Below are positions 36,860-50,640 of a stretch of 64,000 nt of DNA, piece after piece. The stretch lies in the NCBI GenBank assembly GCA_013397435.1, contig VZRG01000289.1, forward strand, positions 310,001 through 374,000, read 5' to 3'. The position numbers and the translations under genes were made by a program. This DNA comes from Erythrocercus mccallii. Taxonomy: Eukaryota > Chordata > Aves > Passeriformes > Dicruridae. Position 1 is the stretch's first letter; every line of letters starts with the position of its first letter. The notes below the pieces were generated by a model. It ran no database searches. It worked only from the letters and a program-made list of their open reading frames with translations, and was not told the DNA's origin.

Positions 36860-39800
36860 CAAATTCATAAAGTCTGACATTCGATTGATTTTTAAACAAG
36901 ATGTAGCCCTCTGTCCTCAGAAAACTACACTCAGCTTTGGAGCCACATACATCTGAGTGAACACAGGCCTAAATATCTGCACCATAAACCCAGGGTCCAT
37001 GTTTAAGACAGAGATTGCTCTCAGCAGCATTTTCTATTGCTGGTCCTCTCGGTTGTGCTGTAGGGTACATTTGGCTCTGTGCTTAGCATATTACTTGTCT
37101 TGGATCCTGTTCTGAGAGCTCCCACTACTGTTCCTTGGCACCTAACCTAGTCCTGGATTTCACTACAACTTTTCATATTGATTTCATTTAACATGTGGTT
37201 TATTGTATGTAATTCTTCAGAACTATTGTTGAAAACATTTTCAAGTCAGTGGTTTCCTTAATCTGATAGAGGGGGACAAGATAGTGAACCAGCTCAATGA
37301 TAGGTGAGATAAATCATCTACATACCAGTCATGTAATAAGAGATTGTAGAAACTTTCAAAAGGGGAAGAAGAAAAGAATAATCCATTTAGGCATTTACCA
37401 AATTATTTTCTTCATGATCCATGACCTAATCCTTGAATGTGCTGCTTTTTGGAGAGGAAAGTCTATTTGTCAGGCTTGTGTCTTAAGAGCTGAATTCATG
37501 CTTCACAAGGAAATCCACTTCAATAATCTGGTTTTGCTGCGGTATTTGCAATTGCTTCTGCTTTTCTGCCTGCGCCAAACCTCAAATTGCACAGTTAAAT
37601 ACATCTTTCCTGTGGCACTGCCGACACAAAGAACAAACACATACACAGTGCAGATGTCCAAGCAGGAAAGACCCAGATTTAATTTTCACTTCAGTGTATA
37701 TACCGTTTTAGAAATGAGACCAGATTGGATGATGGGGTTTAAACTCTTCAACCACACTGGTCAAAGCTACAGTCTATCAATGTCTCTTCCTACTAGGAGG
37801 AATGTCAACTAGAAAAGACAGTTACAATAATAATATAGTTTGTTTATGAAAATTCGTGAGAATCTAACTCCAAATATGTAAACATTTCAGAAGGCTAAGA
37901 AGAATTGTAAAAGAACAGGCCAGTATTTCCCACTGTGGTTCTCAAATACTCACTCTCTGTGCTACATAAAGTGATATTGAAGAAAAATTAATATTTTGCT
38001 TCAGCAAAATGTGAAGGATGGATTTCTCTTAAGATAGGAAGAAGAAATAAAAATTTGACTGGATTAAGGGAAATCTCAGATGCTGAATTTTAATGGCAGA
38101 ACTTTTCTGCCAACTTTTCTGCTGATGTTCATCAACTCTCTTCTGCTGATGATAACTGACTTTGGCCACTCTTAATCTGCTAAATAAAAATATTGTATCA
38201 GACAGAAAGAACTGCAGCAGCAGGAACTGTAAGCAAGATACTGAGACACTTGACAATATCCAGGGTCAACCTATTGGTCTAGAAATTACAGGAATTTGGA
38301 CTAGATGTTCCACAGTGGAACCAGTAGATGAAATTTCAGCAAGACTTAATACCTTTATTTTTCATTTTGTCAGGAAATGAACTTAATAGGTACAATAGGA
38401 TTTTTTTTTAACCAAGTAGAAAATCCAACCTGCTTTTTTCTTTTTTCTTTCTTCATTTTGGCACTCTAAATATTCCTCTTTACTGTCTGCTAATGTCTGC
38501 TAATATCCTTTTGAGACACTGTCTCCAAAGAGCAAATAACCCTCTGAGCTGGTGAGACAAGTACTCTCATTCATTTTGCCTCAACTGACTGCCTTGATCC
38601 TCTTGTTTGTTTTGGATTGGGTTAACTTCTTTTTTATACTTTATGCTGTTCATCACTATGGGATTTTAATTAAATTGATATATTAACTCTTTGGTAATTA
38701 TAGTTGAAGAAGCTGTTGTAAATGTCATGCTGCTGTACTCTCACCCCAGGTCAGCAGTGAAAATGAGATGTTGTGCTTCAATATATTTAACCAAGGAAAT
38801 TAAAACATAACATAATTTATGACTAATAATTATCATTACAAGAATTTATTAAAATTATTTATTACCATGCATCATGCAATGTTTCATAAGTGCATAATGT
38901 TTTGTGCCTAAGTAGGGAATAAAAGAAAAATTGAACAGGGAGGTTCAACTTCAGTATCAGTGGCAGCCTTTCTGGGTGGCGACCTACTTAATCTTGCCTT
39001 GCCGGCTGGAAGTTTGGACAAAGAGGACAGGTAACACTAAAAGACAGTAGGAAGTTTTTACTTTAGGCCATGCCTTAGACTCTCACTCTTGTAAAGTGAA
39101 ATTGTTAACATGTGTTTGCTTCACAGAGTTATTAAAATGAGCAAAGACAAGCTTTTGGATAATTTAACAGTAGCATCATAGAAAAGACTGTAAGGATGCT
39201 TGTTCTGTATTCAGCAGAGGACGAAAGCAAGTGTTCTGTACAAGGTGCACACTAACTAGTGAAGAAGAAAATCATAACCTGTTAGGCAAGTAATTTCAAC
39301 TGAATGTTGGAAGGATTCTCTAGTAAATCAGTCAATATATTATTAAAGAAAATATTGCAGCGCAAAATGTACAAGCAGTTCTTGTCCCAGTACTTCCTAT
39401 CTGTTGAAAGCTTTACTTTGCAGGCTTAACATTTAAGTGTACAATATATGCACATGTTTGACTTACACATTTCGCTTAGAAATGACTTCCAAATAGGATT
39501 TCTATCTCTGTTTCAGAGATTATGAGACATATCACTATTCTGTGTGATGTGATGATGTACAATGTTCTAGTTATTGTCGTTTCTGAGCAAGATCCCAGCT
39601 GAGACTGAAACCACATTATGCAAGACACTGTTCATACTTATAATTCTGGAGATATAAAAAATTTAAAGTGGTGAAGAGTGAAGAAGCTGACTACTCTAAC
39701 TGCCCTTTTAAAGCTAAGGAATTTAGAGGATGTTACATACAGAATTAATAAACTTATTCTGCAAAGCATGTAGGAAGTTACGAACTAACTGAACCCAGCT

Positions 39801-40815
39801 GCTGAACCAGCTGCTTGACTGTCTCTGCAAATGCCCTATGGAGCAGGAAAGGTCCTCATTTCTGGTGAACAGCTTGTCTGTGTCCTGATTTCCCACCACA
39901 GTTGGGGGGCTGTCAGTGCAGCATTGCCCACATGCCCTGCTGTCCCACAGAGGGCCCTCAGCACACCCCAGGGGTGGCCTCTGTCGAAACAATTCAAGGA
40001 GAAGGCAGCAAGATGAAACATAAAACACACCTGCCACAAAAGGGATACATAGCTAGTAGCATCTTCCCTCCTATCTTGTTCTCTTAAACACTTATTCAGA
40101 GTTTAAAGTCTGAGTTCCAAGATGGTTAGTTCCATTGCTTTATATTGATAGAGTTATTTTGATGTTATATCTGCTGAGAATGAACTTGCACTTGTCAAAT
40201 AATCAATATAAATAAAAGAGGGAAGCTCTGAAAACAATAACCAGCACTGCACCAAAATAATTCACTCCATAAATTCCTAAAGGTAGGGACTTGTTTTACG
40301 GATTGTTGTAGTTTCCTGACACCGCTCCAATGCCAATATAAATAATTCTTATGTTACTGTGTTATAGACAGAGCAGTGTGTTCAAGTTACTTAAATTTAT
40401 TAAGTAGGGAAATTCTTTCAAAATATCAATTTTTGGCCGAAACGCTGACATTTTATGAAAGCTGCTTCACTTAAGAAAAATGTGCATATTCTGAATAGGC
40501 CATCCTGCCTGGAGTACACAATAACTGAAGAGGGGACTCTTCATGTAGGAGTCAAAGCAATTGAAGGATATATGTGCATCGTTATGTTTGAAATGAACAC
40601 CTTAAATTTCCTATTTATGTCATTTATGATCTTATGTATGTAAGGCTTCAGAAAGCCTTGAAATGTGTGAGGAACATTCAGACTAAAACCTCACCCCAGC
40701 AAATGCTGAACAATTGAAGGTCTTACTGTGATCCTGGCCTCATTCCACCAATTTAATAGCAGAAGGATTTCTTGCTTTGTCCATGAACTGACTTTTAATT
40801 TTGATTCCTTGTCTG
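36860..40815. other. Unique non-coding sequence
   Basis: No supported gene. The longest frame, 37297-37812 plus (171 codons), starts with an ATG but has no recognisable motif and typical AT-rich composition, so it is treated as chance. A GC-richer block at 39760-40030 has several overlapping short frames on both strands and no recognised family; an unidentified old LTR is possible. A 10-bp unit (gtctgctaat) is repeated near 38485-38505. Confidence 0.5.
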
Positions 40816-40817
40816 TC

Positions 40818-40880
40818 CTTGCACAAGCCATTTAACTTCAGAGTATCTTGATTTCTTCTTCTATAAAATTTAAAAATTTG
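40818..40880 (+). mobile_element. MIR-like SINE 3' relic
   Basis: 'ttgcacaagccatttaactt' and then 'atcttgatttcttcttctat' and 'aaaattt' follow the MIR core/tail order (ggcaagtcacttaacctc, then cctcagtttcctcatctgtaaaatgg). It is a short, strongly diverged copy and the call rests on motif order only. Confidence 0.45.
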
Positions 40881-41065
40881 TACTTAGCTGATTTTCACAG
40901 GTAAAATTATACTTAATATTTATATAAATTTATGAGAGCCTCAGAAAACAGTTTCCTCAGGAAGATGTTAGTTTTTATTTTTAATAATCAATGGGTCGAT
41001 GCACATGACACAACACTGCTAGACAAAGACAAGACACAACAACCTGGTTAAGAGAATTTTAGACT

Positions 41066-41205
41066 AATAAATCATATAATATTTTGAGTTGAAAGGGACC
41101 CACAAGGATCAGCAAATCCAATTTTTAAGTGAATGGGCCATGCAGGGATCAAACCCATGACTTTGGTATTATTAGCACCATGTTCCAATCAACTGAGCTA
41201 ATGCC
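41066..41205 (-). mobile_element. tRNA-Ile/CR1 composite SINE (TguSINE1-like)
   Basis: Positions 41134-41205 are the antisense of a whole tRNA-Ile(AAT) body. The B-box complement 'gggatcaaaccc', the anticodon-loop complement 'attattagcaccat' and the A-box complement 'caactgagcta' sit at the right spacing over about 72 bases. Differences from a live tRNA are largely CpG-decay type. The left part (41066-41133) is a CR1-like 3' tail in antisense: 'atcatataatattttgagtt', then 'gaaagggacccacaagg'. This head-tail order defines TguSINE1, a songbird SINE that uses the CR1 machinery. The tRNA body is a SINE head and not a functional tRNA gene. Confidence 0.88.
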
Positions 41206-44200
41206 TTAACTTTTGTTTCTCACAGTTGAATTGTATCAAAACTGCGAAGAAAATTTATATTCATTTTCAGCACTGCTACATAATGAAAGTCAATGAAACT
41301 ACTAGGTGCCCAGAAAATTTAGCTTGAAATTTTACTGGGGAACTATATTCATGAAAATCTTGATCAAATAATAGTCACAATCTGGAAATGTGTAGTAGAG
41401 TTTTGAAACTGGAGCCCTATGAAATTAATTAAAGCTTCACAGTGCTGTCATTTTGATTTTAAGAGTTTAAGACAATTGCTTTTGAATTCTGAAGACTGCA
41501 TTCATATAATCTCCAAACCCAATACATTACTTTAACATCAATCTTTTGTGGATAATAAAATAGAGCAAAATCACAAATGTGAGAATTTATTCACTGCTCA
41601 GCACTTTCATGAATCCAAAACATGAACAGCAAAACCAGCTGTGTGTGAAGATCCACCAAACTGGTAGATGTAACTAACACAAGAATCTATTTTCTTCAAT
41701 TAGGTCTGTATTTCTCTCAACATGAAATTTAGCATCAACATAAATTTAGTTAGTCACTAGAGCACCTTGGACACTGTTATATAGAGTGGAAGGGAAACAA
41801 AGTCCTGGAAACAAGCCACTTTCTCCAGATTTAACATTAATGGTTATTTGAAACAGTTAAATTCTTTGTGATTTTCTCCTTATAAATGCTTGTATCAGAA
41901 CTATAAGAGATTTCTTAGAAGCAGGTGCATGCCCCTCATCCTTATATCACTCCTCTGGAATAAAGAGTGGTTTTTTTTTAAGTTTGGCCTTCTGAAAAGC
42001 AGCAAACTTGAGTATTTCCAGGGTAGCAGAGTTTCAGAGTAGCAGACTTTTCTCCCATGGCTGAACAACTTGAACTTTTCTTGTGCTGCTCCCCATCAGT
42101 AGTTAGAATTGTTCACTCTTTCTTTCTTGAAGCTGGTTGACTCGCACTGGACAGATATGTCAGAGGTCTGTAATTTATTGTACTTCCAGCAGAAGAGTTC
42201 TTCATACCTGCCTCTTCAGCAGAGCAGGAGTGCCATACTTATGGAACAGAATAACACAGATGTTTACCAAAATCTTTTTCTTGTTCCAAGTGAATCTGAG
42301 TTTTGTTATTCTGAGTGCAGTGCTGCTGCATTTTTTTCTGGTTTTGAGTTTTCCTTTTCAACATACATTTTTGTTATTTAAATTGAACACTACTGCTTAT
42401 TTCCTTCACGGTACAATTGCACATTTATGAGCAGTTTAATGAGGAGACTTCTCTAACAAAGTGTTTGGTGAAGGATAGAAATCAATAGGTTAAACTTTTG
42501 AGGTATTAAACAATAAAGCAGGAAAACAGTGCAAATAATGTTCTTTCCCTTGGTGACATAGCATCCTTTATTAAAAAACAGAGGTACTATTCATCTGAGA
42601 GTTACTCTTTATTTCTGTGGGTCTCATTGGCATTCCAGAGGCAAGAGAAAAGTTTCTTCATAGACTTTACATGCACTTGCAGAAAGCTTCTTGTAAAAGC
42701 AATAAAGAATACAAACTTCGTTAAGCTGAAGAATATAAACAAACCTGATTAATCAACTTCTTTTAAAAGATCTTTTACAGTAGTCTCACCATTTGATTAA
42801 CTATCACGTCAGGTATGCACACTGATCTCCTGGGAATACTCAGGTGGAGAAGATATTGCTGGACTCAAAGTAAACACTAGAAAACCCATTTGTTCTGTCC
42901 AGAAAGAAAGAAAGGAAGGAAAAGAAAACTGACTGAACCAAATCCTCCATGAAACTGTGGGAAAATGCAAGAATATTAGGTAGATGAGTCTAATGAAGGA
43001 ATAACAGTCTAGAAATTAGTATTCAATGGGTTATAAAGAGATATCAAAGATTCTCAGAAAGACTTAAAAATAAATAAGAATAAAATGGGGTGGCTTGGAG
43101 TCTTTCATGGATAAATGGAAGAAAACCAAGAAAGAAATATAAGTTTTAATTGACATGGAAAAGTAGCTACAGAACATTATAACATTTTTTATCTCTTTTA
43201 AGTACTTCTTGAGTAAAATCTAAATATGATCCCAGTGCAACCACTCAAAGTAGGCACCAAGCCACCATAGGAAAATAGGCTCCAAACTTGTTTCATTAAT
43301 TCTGTCATTGAGTTAACTATTTTTAATTCACTGTGAAACTCAGAGAGGAAACTCAGACAGGCCTTATGTTAGAAATTTCTAAAGCTTTTCTCCTGTGTGA
43401 ACAGGATTGTGTGAAGTAGAAGATTTGGGGTTCTCAGAGAAACTGAAACAGTTTATTAAAGAAAGCAGAAATTTTCCAGAAGAACATGTAAATAGCTGTG
43501 CTCATAAGATACCTATGTCCTTACTCTGCAGACAGAGTAACTTTCAACTGTTGTGAATAAATGGTAGGTATTTGTCAATAGTTTTGATGGACTCATATAT
43601 CAAATGAACCTCTTATTTTGTGAAACCTTTTCATGCTTCAGGTACAGTTAATCAATTTTGAGAATTAAGAATTAAGTCAATTATTATTATCACCTATGAA
43701 AGAAAAATTTCACACAGGGAAGGTTCATTCATCAGTTGATAACAGTCAACTCCCTGTGAGGTGTTTGCTTAGGCATGAAGATATGATCAGCACAAAGCAG
43801 GGCTCTGGAAAGAAAATACTCTCCTCTTGAAAGGTAGATTGATCATTTCCATCTTGAGGAGCAAGTTCGTGCCTGGTTATTTCAGCCAATATTTTAGCTT
43901 GAAATCTGTTTAGACTGTGTGGTTATGCCTTAAATATCCCTGTGGCTATCTAAAACACTTGGCACATGGTTGCTGCTGCCACTGAGTCTAGGCAACACCT
44001 CTTTCTCATCTCAGTCCTCTGACATAATGAAGTTCTGTGTAGGCTCATCAGAGTGTGTATTGTGAGCTGTGCCACTCTCACTTCTCCTTCTGCCAAATGG
44101 TCTTTTATTTTGGATGATAGTATATTATTCACTACACATTCTGCTTTCATTCAGGATTCTGTCGCTAGTTTCCTTGCAAGTATCACCATATCTTTGGTTC

Positions 44201-45250
44201 TTGAAAGACAGAAACTAAATACAGTGTAATGCTGGCAGAATTCAGTTGAATATTTTACAATGCCTATCAGTCAGAGGAACACATTTTAACAATGTGGTAC
44301 ATAGTATCTGGAAAATAATTTTCTATTTTTAAGGCCATATGACTGTGGAGAATCAGGATAAGTTTATTTCCTTTACAAACCTTGGTAGTTACAAAGAGTA
44401 TGTTTTGTAAATGAACTAATTCTTGTTTGTTTTGAGGAATGAAATGATGGAGGTCTAAATGACTCAAAAACAGTTGTTAGACTTTCCTTTATGGTTAACT
44501 GCAGTTGCTGTAAATGGTAAAGAAGTGGTAAAGAAAAAGAGGCACATTCTCAGTGGAGAGAGGTTGTACTTCTGGCTGTTGGACCTCACTTGACACTTTC
44601 TGTGGCAACACAAGCCCATTTACAACTGTGAAAGGGCTCGACCTGACACAGAAAAGCAAAGCTGAGGTTCTGCTGGATGCAGCCAACCTGCAGGTTGACA
44701 TCTGTGAATTATGCAAGCAGGGGAGCAAAACACAAGCTTGTCCTTAAAAATGGGTTGTATTTTCAGTGGAAGAGCGAACAGAGAAACAGTCTTGCCTAAT
44801 AATTATTGAAGTTGGGAGGGTACTTATTCCCATGGTGCTTCTCAGAGAGGAGCAGTTTGTTTTGGCTTGTCTCTTCAAGTGGAAACATAACTGAGAATTA
44901 AAAAATGGCATGCTGAGTTTTAGGAGTGGCTTTTTTGCTGCTTGCCATAGAAAAACGGTGGGTAGAGGGCAAGTTGTCATTGATTTTTGAAGCCTGAGTG
45001 CGCTTTTCATACTCTGGTGCTGAGCGGTGCAATGCTGCTCATGATGGAGAGTTTATGAATAATGCTAATAAATGGAGTCTTCACACTGCTGTTTTCCTTC
45101 CCCAGTATGACATAGCCACCTGCTCCCTACTTTTGGAAGACGGTGGTAGAAGATAAATTACTCCTTATTTAGAAATATGAGAAGCTAATTTATTCTCAAT
45201 AAGAATTCCATGAGCATTAGGTTTCCTTTCTTTGCTTAAGTTTCTTTCTA
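41206..45250. other. Unique non-coding sequence
   Basis: No gene or dispersed repeat is recognised. A purine-rich (GAAA/GGAA) tract lies at 42901-42930. The block 44480-45010 is somewhat GC-richer with short frames on both strands but no recognisable protein or repeat. Confidence 0.5.
42901..42930. repeat. Purine-rich (GAAA)n/(GGAA)n tract
   Basis: An imperfect run of aaag and aagg units without pyrimidines for about 28 bases. Low-complexity sequence with possible length variation. Confidence 0.8.
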
Positions 45251-48200
45251 CTTCTGTTTGATAATTTATTTTTAATATATTAATTTATTAAGTTTAATTA
45301 TTTTAGCAATATTCTTCTGTATGTTATCTTCTAGAGTAGTAATAATAATTTAGCACCAGTGTAAATGTAGATCTGGATGGTGCAATATGGAGTCAAACTA
45401 CAGATTATTAGAGGGATTTTTTTAATACTGATTTCTTGATGAGGAAAAAAACACCATTAACATCATAAAATATAAACCAATTTTTTGTAGACCTTAACCA
45501 CTATGTTATTTAATAAATTTCTAACCTAGATAAAAAGATGATGATTTTTGTAATGTGCAGAACATTTGAGAAACTATAAAGAGTGTAAAAAAGCAATATA
45601 TATATAACAATATTACAGAATTTGAATAACATTTACATGCTGCTGCCTGTCAAAGACCACGGCTCACTCCATCCAATATGATTTCATAAAATTAAATTAA
45701 ATTACATGCACAAGTAGCAGTTTTGGGCAGGACTGTTGTTGTTCTGGAGCCAATACAAACTCATGGTCTTTCTATCTAGTCTCACTTCAAATAATAAAAC
45801 CAGCTCACTTCTACTCTTGGTCTTTTCTCATCAATAAGAACTTATGAATAAAGAGAATAAAAAAGCAAAGGAGTAGAATTCACGTCTCCTTATTCCATGG
45901 AAAAGTTTGCTTATATGCTTACCTATTTCAGCCATAGCCTGATGGTAGCTTACACTAAAAGACATAATTTATTAACTACATTACTATAATGTAATTTTGC
46001 AACAAACCATGAAGGATCCATTGTTATTCCACAGAGAAAGGGTTTGCGTTGTATTATTTCTTTTGATACAAACATGGCATTAGGCTTTGTCTGCTAACAA
46101 CAGAGGGAGTTACTCTGTAGTTGAATTAAATTTTCTAGAGAAATGTCTGAGTAACTGTCATGAATAGAAATTACATATTGTGCACAGAAAAGAGTTTAAA
46201 TAGGGAACTTTTAGGCAGTACAACACTTCCTACCTTTTTTTCTCCAGAAATGAAATTTGACATTGTTCAGAGTGTATGCAAGTCCTAAATATCATGTGTA
46301 TTCTATTTTGAGAGCTAATGAGGACTTAGGTATTTCATAGGTTTTGTTTGGATGTGGAATTTTACCTTTGTGCTGCAAGGCATCTGCAGAAGTCCATAAA
46401 TGGATTCAATAAATGTTGTTCAGACTACACTGAGTCTTGTTATTATTTTCTACTTTCAATATTTTACTTTCATTTTGAACACTCCTTAATAGCTTCTGTC
46501 AGATTTGAGTTATTGTTCTTAGACTCAAAACCATAATATTGAAGAATATTTTTTTAATGTAAACAGATTTTATTAAATGGCAGGTTTTGTCAAAGTCTAA
46601 AAGTACTCCTATAGGAAGATATCCTCAGAGTCCCCCAGAAGTCATCTTTCTCTCATCTTTCATGTCAAAAGTAATACATTACTTTCAATGTTGTATAAGG
46701 TTTGCTCCACATTTGCTTTTTTCAGGAGGGTAAAAAGGAATGCAAAAAATGGTCTATTAATAGATATTATTGCTTAATGCCATTGCTTTGGAAAGTAAGT
46801 CTCTGTGTGTTGCAAACTGTAGCCCACACAGAAGTTACAGGACAAGTATGACTCCTTTAGCTTTTTTTTTTTCCCATTGCAGACTTACAACTTCCAATAC
46901 CCACAAACACCAGAAAAATGTTCTATAAAATCGAGAGTGTACAGTAAGTGAACTACTCTCTTTTATATCTTTTATGAGGTACAGATGCTCTTGTGAGGGA
47001 AAGCAAAAAGAGGATCACATTTCTTACTCATAAAACAACATTGTGCATAACATGAGAGGATTAATGAACCTTAAAGGCTTAGAATCAAGGAGCTGTTTGG
47101 AAAAAGGTATATTCAACTACATCTAACTGTAACAGTATAGCAATATATGACTAAAAATCTTGATAAGAGGTTTTCCTATGGAAGTGTTTGTAATATTTTT
47201 TTTTCCAGATTAGAGTTCCTTCAATAAGGGCTATAGTATTAGCTTATGTTTCAATTAAGGTGAAAATTACTTTTCAGAATAATCGTGTTCTGTGTGGGTG
47301 GGGGTGAGGGGGTGCGTTGTTGTAGTTTCCCTATTTGTGTATATGGTTGTCTCAAAGTGTATGTGGAGAAAATTTTGAGACAAATGCATTTTTTGAGGTT
47401 ATGCTAAAAAAATAATAATTAAACTTTTCTTTAAGAAATATAATTTGGACTTGCAACAGGAAAACTAATTCCTTGAAAGAAGTTAGAGGCTGTTTATTTT
47501 GCTTCTTTGGTGAAGCATAGGCACAGGTAAGGTCAGTTTTCTGCATCATTGCCAATTAACTTACAGGTAAAATGGGTATTTCTGAGAATTGCCTGGAAGG
47601 TCTTTCATCCTTCCATGCCCAATCCTCCATGACTCTCTGTCTCCAATCAGCTCACCACAGTGTTTGCTTAGGTGGGAAGCCTTACAGTCACTCCTTGAAG
47701 GGTGGCACCTTTCCTGTATATGAATCCTGAAGCAAAGTATGCTTGAGGTGAGCAAAGAGACACAACAGTAAAGCTACATCTAGAACAATGCCCCAAAAGA
47801 CTCTTTCTCTAGAAAATCTACTGCCAGGCCTTTTAGATCACACGATATTCCCTCTCAATTCTTCAGATGGTAATACTGTAGATGAGTAGGATTTAAATGG
47901 AAATACAGTACTGTGGTAAATACTGTCACTCACAAGCATAAATATTGCATACATTTATCAGATGTACTGACAAGTACCTCAGAAATATGCCTTCTAAGAC
48001 AGTTTCATTGCATGCTAAATATAAAAAAAACTTTTCTTCACACATGCTCCCAAATGTTTCAGTGCTCAAAGAATGAGGCAGAATTCCATTCAGCAAGGGT
48101 TTTGGTGTTGGTTTGCTACCAGTACTAGTATTATAACTTCCGTGGAAATTATTCTGGGCTCTGTTGGAGCTGGCAGCCTGCAAGTCTCTAATGGAAGCAA

Positions 48201-50335
48201 ATGATAGACTTCCTAAAGCGACAGTATCATTTCACTAATGTGCAACTAAAAGTATTCAAGTGAAATCGAACAGCTTTTACTCTGCAGAAACATTGTTAAA
48301 ATAATTGCTCCCTCTTTTTGCAAAGTAATATTTCACATAGCGTATTTTCTGGAAGGAAGGTAACCTAAACCATAGCTGGAGAATATGCATTGCCCAGACA
48401 ATACTGTAGTAATTCTTGAGTGCTGTAACCAGTGGGTTTCAAGATACCAAGACACTGTGAGCAAAACCACACCTGCCTGGGGAAAAATGATGTATTTCCC
48501 TCTGTCCAAAAGACCATGGGACTTAGCTCATATTGCTTATTTTACTAAATTTTTTGATCTTTGCATTCATGGTTTTTTTATGATTAAGGCATCAGCATGA
48601 CAGCTTTGTTGTACTCTGATATTGTCTAATTTTATTTCTATTTTCACAGACTCAAATATGTGTGTGTGTGTATTTATACACGTGAATACTTGGGTAGTGC
48701 AGGTATAAATATGTGTGTAGATGTGTGTATGAAGAAAGAGAGGGAGATGAGTAAGATAGTGCAATACAACTAAAATATGACTAAAAGCTAAAATAACCTT
48801 TAGGAAAAGGTATGTGTCTGAGCATATTGCCTTTCATGGTATAAGCTGTGTTTCACAGTACTGTAGCTTTTTTCATTTGAGAAGTGAAAAAGAATAGGAA
48901 ATATATATGAAACAACACCATAACATGAGCATTTGGTGTCATACATTTCAGTGTATACTTCTGACCAAATAGGCAACTAGTAGTTTTGTGGTTTATTTTT
49001 TGTTTTCCTAACTCAAACTTTCTCTGTTTTTTTATTATTAGCAGTAAGATGACAATTCATTACCTCAATGAATTAAGCATAATCTCAAACTGTGTTTTTG
49101 ATACCTCATTGCCCTCAAGCATGGTAACTGTCATTCTCGATCTCTGGCATTTCTCTTTGCTGCTGCCTCAGGAAAGTGATACAGTCACAGCTCAAGAGTT
49201 TTCCTGCCAGACCTGCGTCTATTCCCATTCCCAGCTGAAAGAGATTCCTGGGGAGTCTAGGGAGAAAGGGAGCAAGCTGTGGGGTGTGGGAAGGCGGTTC
49301 TCTGCTCACCCCATTGTGCTGTAGGACCGCAGTGCTTTCAGCAACTGCTGCCAACTCCCTGTAGCTGCAGTGCACCAGGCTCTCTTGTGATCCCTCTGCA
49401 CTGTGCCTTGGGCAGCAGCTGCCAGCTGGAACATGTAGAGCAGTCTGGTTGTACTTCAAAAGGATGTAGACTCTCTGCTGCAGCTGAGCCACTGTTTTTC
49501 CCCAGAAGGCAAAAAGTTACCTTTGCAGGCTGAACCCTCTGTTGGTTTCCATGTTCTTCACATTGTCTCCTTCTAGTGACCATCATGTGGAGAAAAGCAA
49601 TGCACAAGTGCGTCTCACCCCTCGAACTGAGGGTTGGGGAGGGGGAATAACCTTCATCCTCTCTAAAGTGAGGGGATCTCCCACTGCCTTCTGAACATGT
49701 TGCTGTGGACCTGAACCATTGCTGTATGATTACAGCCTTGCATTAAGCTGACAGTGCAGTTCACTGCCTGAACCTTGAAATTTAACACTCTGCAAGTATC
49801 TAACCTCCTTGAAATGCTGACAGAAACATTTGGTTTTAAGGTATATAAGGCCAAATTCTTCCCTCCCATAATTTCATTGGTTATAGTGAAATTATACCAC
49901 AGAGAAAATTGTCACGGAAAATCCTAAAATAGTACTTTGATCACTAATAAGCTCTAGACACATAGTGCTACATGAAATAAATAAATCCCCTTTTCAACCT
50001 TCAAAATGTGTGTCTAATAAGAAAAGTGAGAGCCTATAATGTGGTGCCATTATACTCAACCGATGTGCTTCCTTTCTGGAACCAGAATCACATTAACCGG
50101 CTTCAAGTGCCTGCATAGGATCCTTCCTGCTTAACAGTGTTAGTAGCACTGCAAAGCCAGTACCCAAAGAAACAAGAAACAGAGAGTTTCATTCTATCCT
50201 AATTAATTTTGCTCTGACATGGTGGCTCAAATAAATATTAGCATAATATATTTGTGTCTGTTTTTTCTTTTAATTCTGTAGATGATTATGAAATTCTATA
50301 ATTAGAATTGCTCCATGATGAAATCTCTATAACAT
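45251..50335. other. Unique non-coding sequence with simple repeats
   Basis: No supported gene. It includes an AT-only-like stretch (about 45260-45304), a G-rich patch at 47295-47317 with three G runs, a (TG)6 tract at 48659-48670, and a GC-richer block at 49150-49650 with overlapping frames of 84-125 codons on both strands. The presence of equally long frames on both strands argues that these frames are chance. Confidence 0.5.
48659..48670. repeat. (TG)6 microsatellite
   Basis: Six TG dinucleotides, followed by degenerate TG/TA-rich sequence to about 48730. Confidence 0.9.
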
Positions 50336-50339
50336 CTGT

Positions 50340-50640
50340 CTGAATCTCAGCTACTCCTATTCAATCTCATTAAGGGCACTCAGACAACCTAGATGATTCT
50401 GATCATATAATTAGAAAGCAGTGGTGCTCATTGTCTGATCTGTCCAGCAGAGCAATTGCTGGGGAGTGTGCACCAGAAATAATCCCATTTAAAGTGAGAG
50501 TCATTACTCCCCTGGGACACCCTGGTAGAGAGCTTAAGCCCCTCTGAAGACAGTTTGAGTTTAAAAGTTACTGCAATGCAAACATTCAGCCCAAGGGTAC
50601 ACATTTACCCCAGGTCACATTTCAGAGTAGAGATGATGTT
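50340..50640. promoter_or_regulatory. Possible conserved non-coding element
   Basis: The stretch has even composition, few homopolymers and repeated developmental-type cores, including 'ctcattaagggc', 'atataattagaaagc', 'gagcaattgctgg' and 'gtcattactcccc'. It has no open frame and no repeat signature. The inference of regulatory function is from texture alone. Confidence 0.22.

Noticed and set aside
37297..37812. 171-codon plus-strand open frame
   Set aside because: The longest frame outside the CpG island, but no domain, no splice context and no family resemblance; its His/Leu/Ile/Phe-rich composition fits random AT-rich sequence.
41134..41205. Apparent tRNA-Ile(AAT) gene on the minus strand
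   Set aside because: Fused to a CR1-type tail and decayed at several paired positions, so it is the head of a SINE and not a working tRNA gene.
43715..43765. Inverted repeat cacaggga / tccctgtg
   Set aside because: Arms of eight bases with a long asymmetric interior; expected by chance in 64 kb.
47295..47317. Possible G-quadruplex on the plus strand
   Set aside because: Only three separate runs of three or more Gs; the five-G runs are too short to supply a fourth.
49115..49492. 125-codon minus-strand frame with overlapping plus-strand frames
   Set aside because: Comparable frames exist on both strands in the same GC-richer block, which indicates stop-codon scarcity and not coding.
49626..49648. 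Possible G-quadruplex (GGG-TT-GGGG-A-GGGGG)
   Set aside because: Three runs only, so it fails the usual rule.
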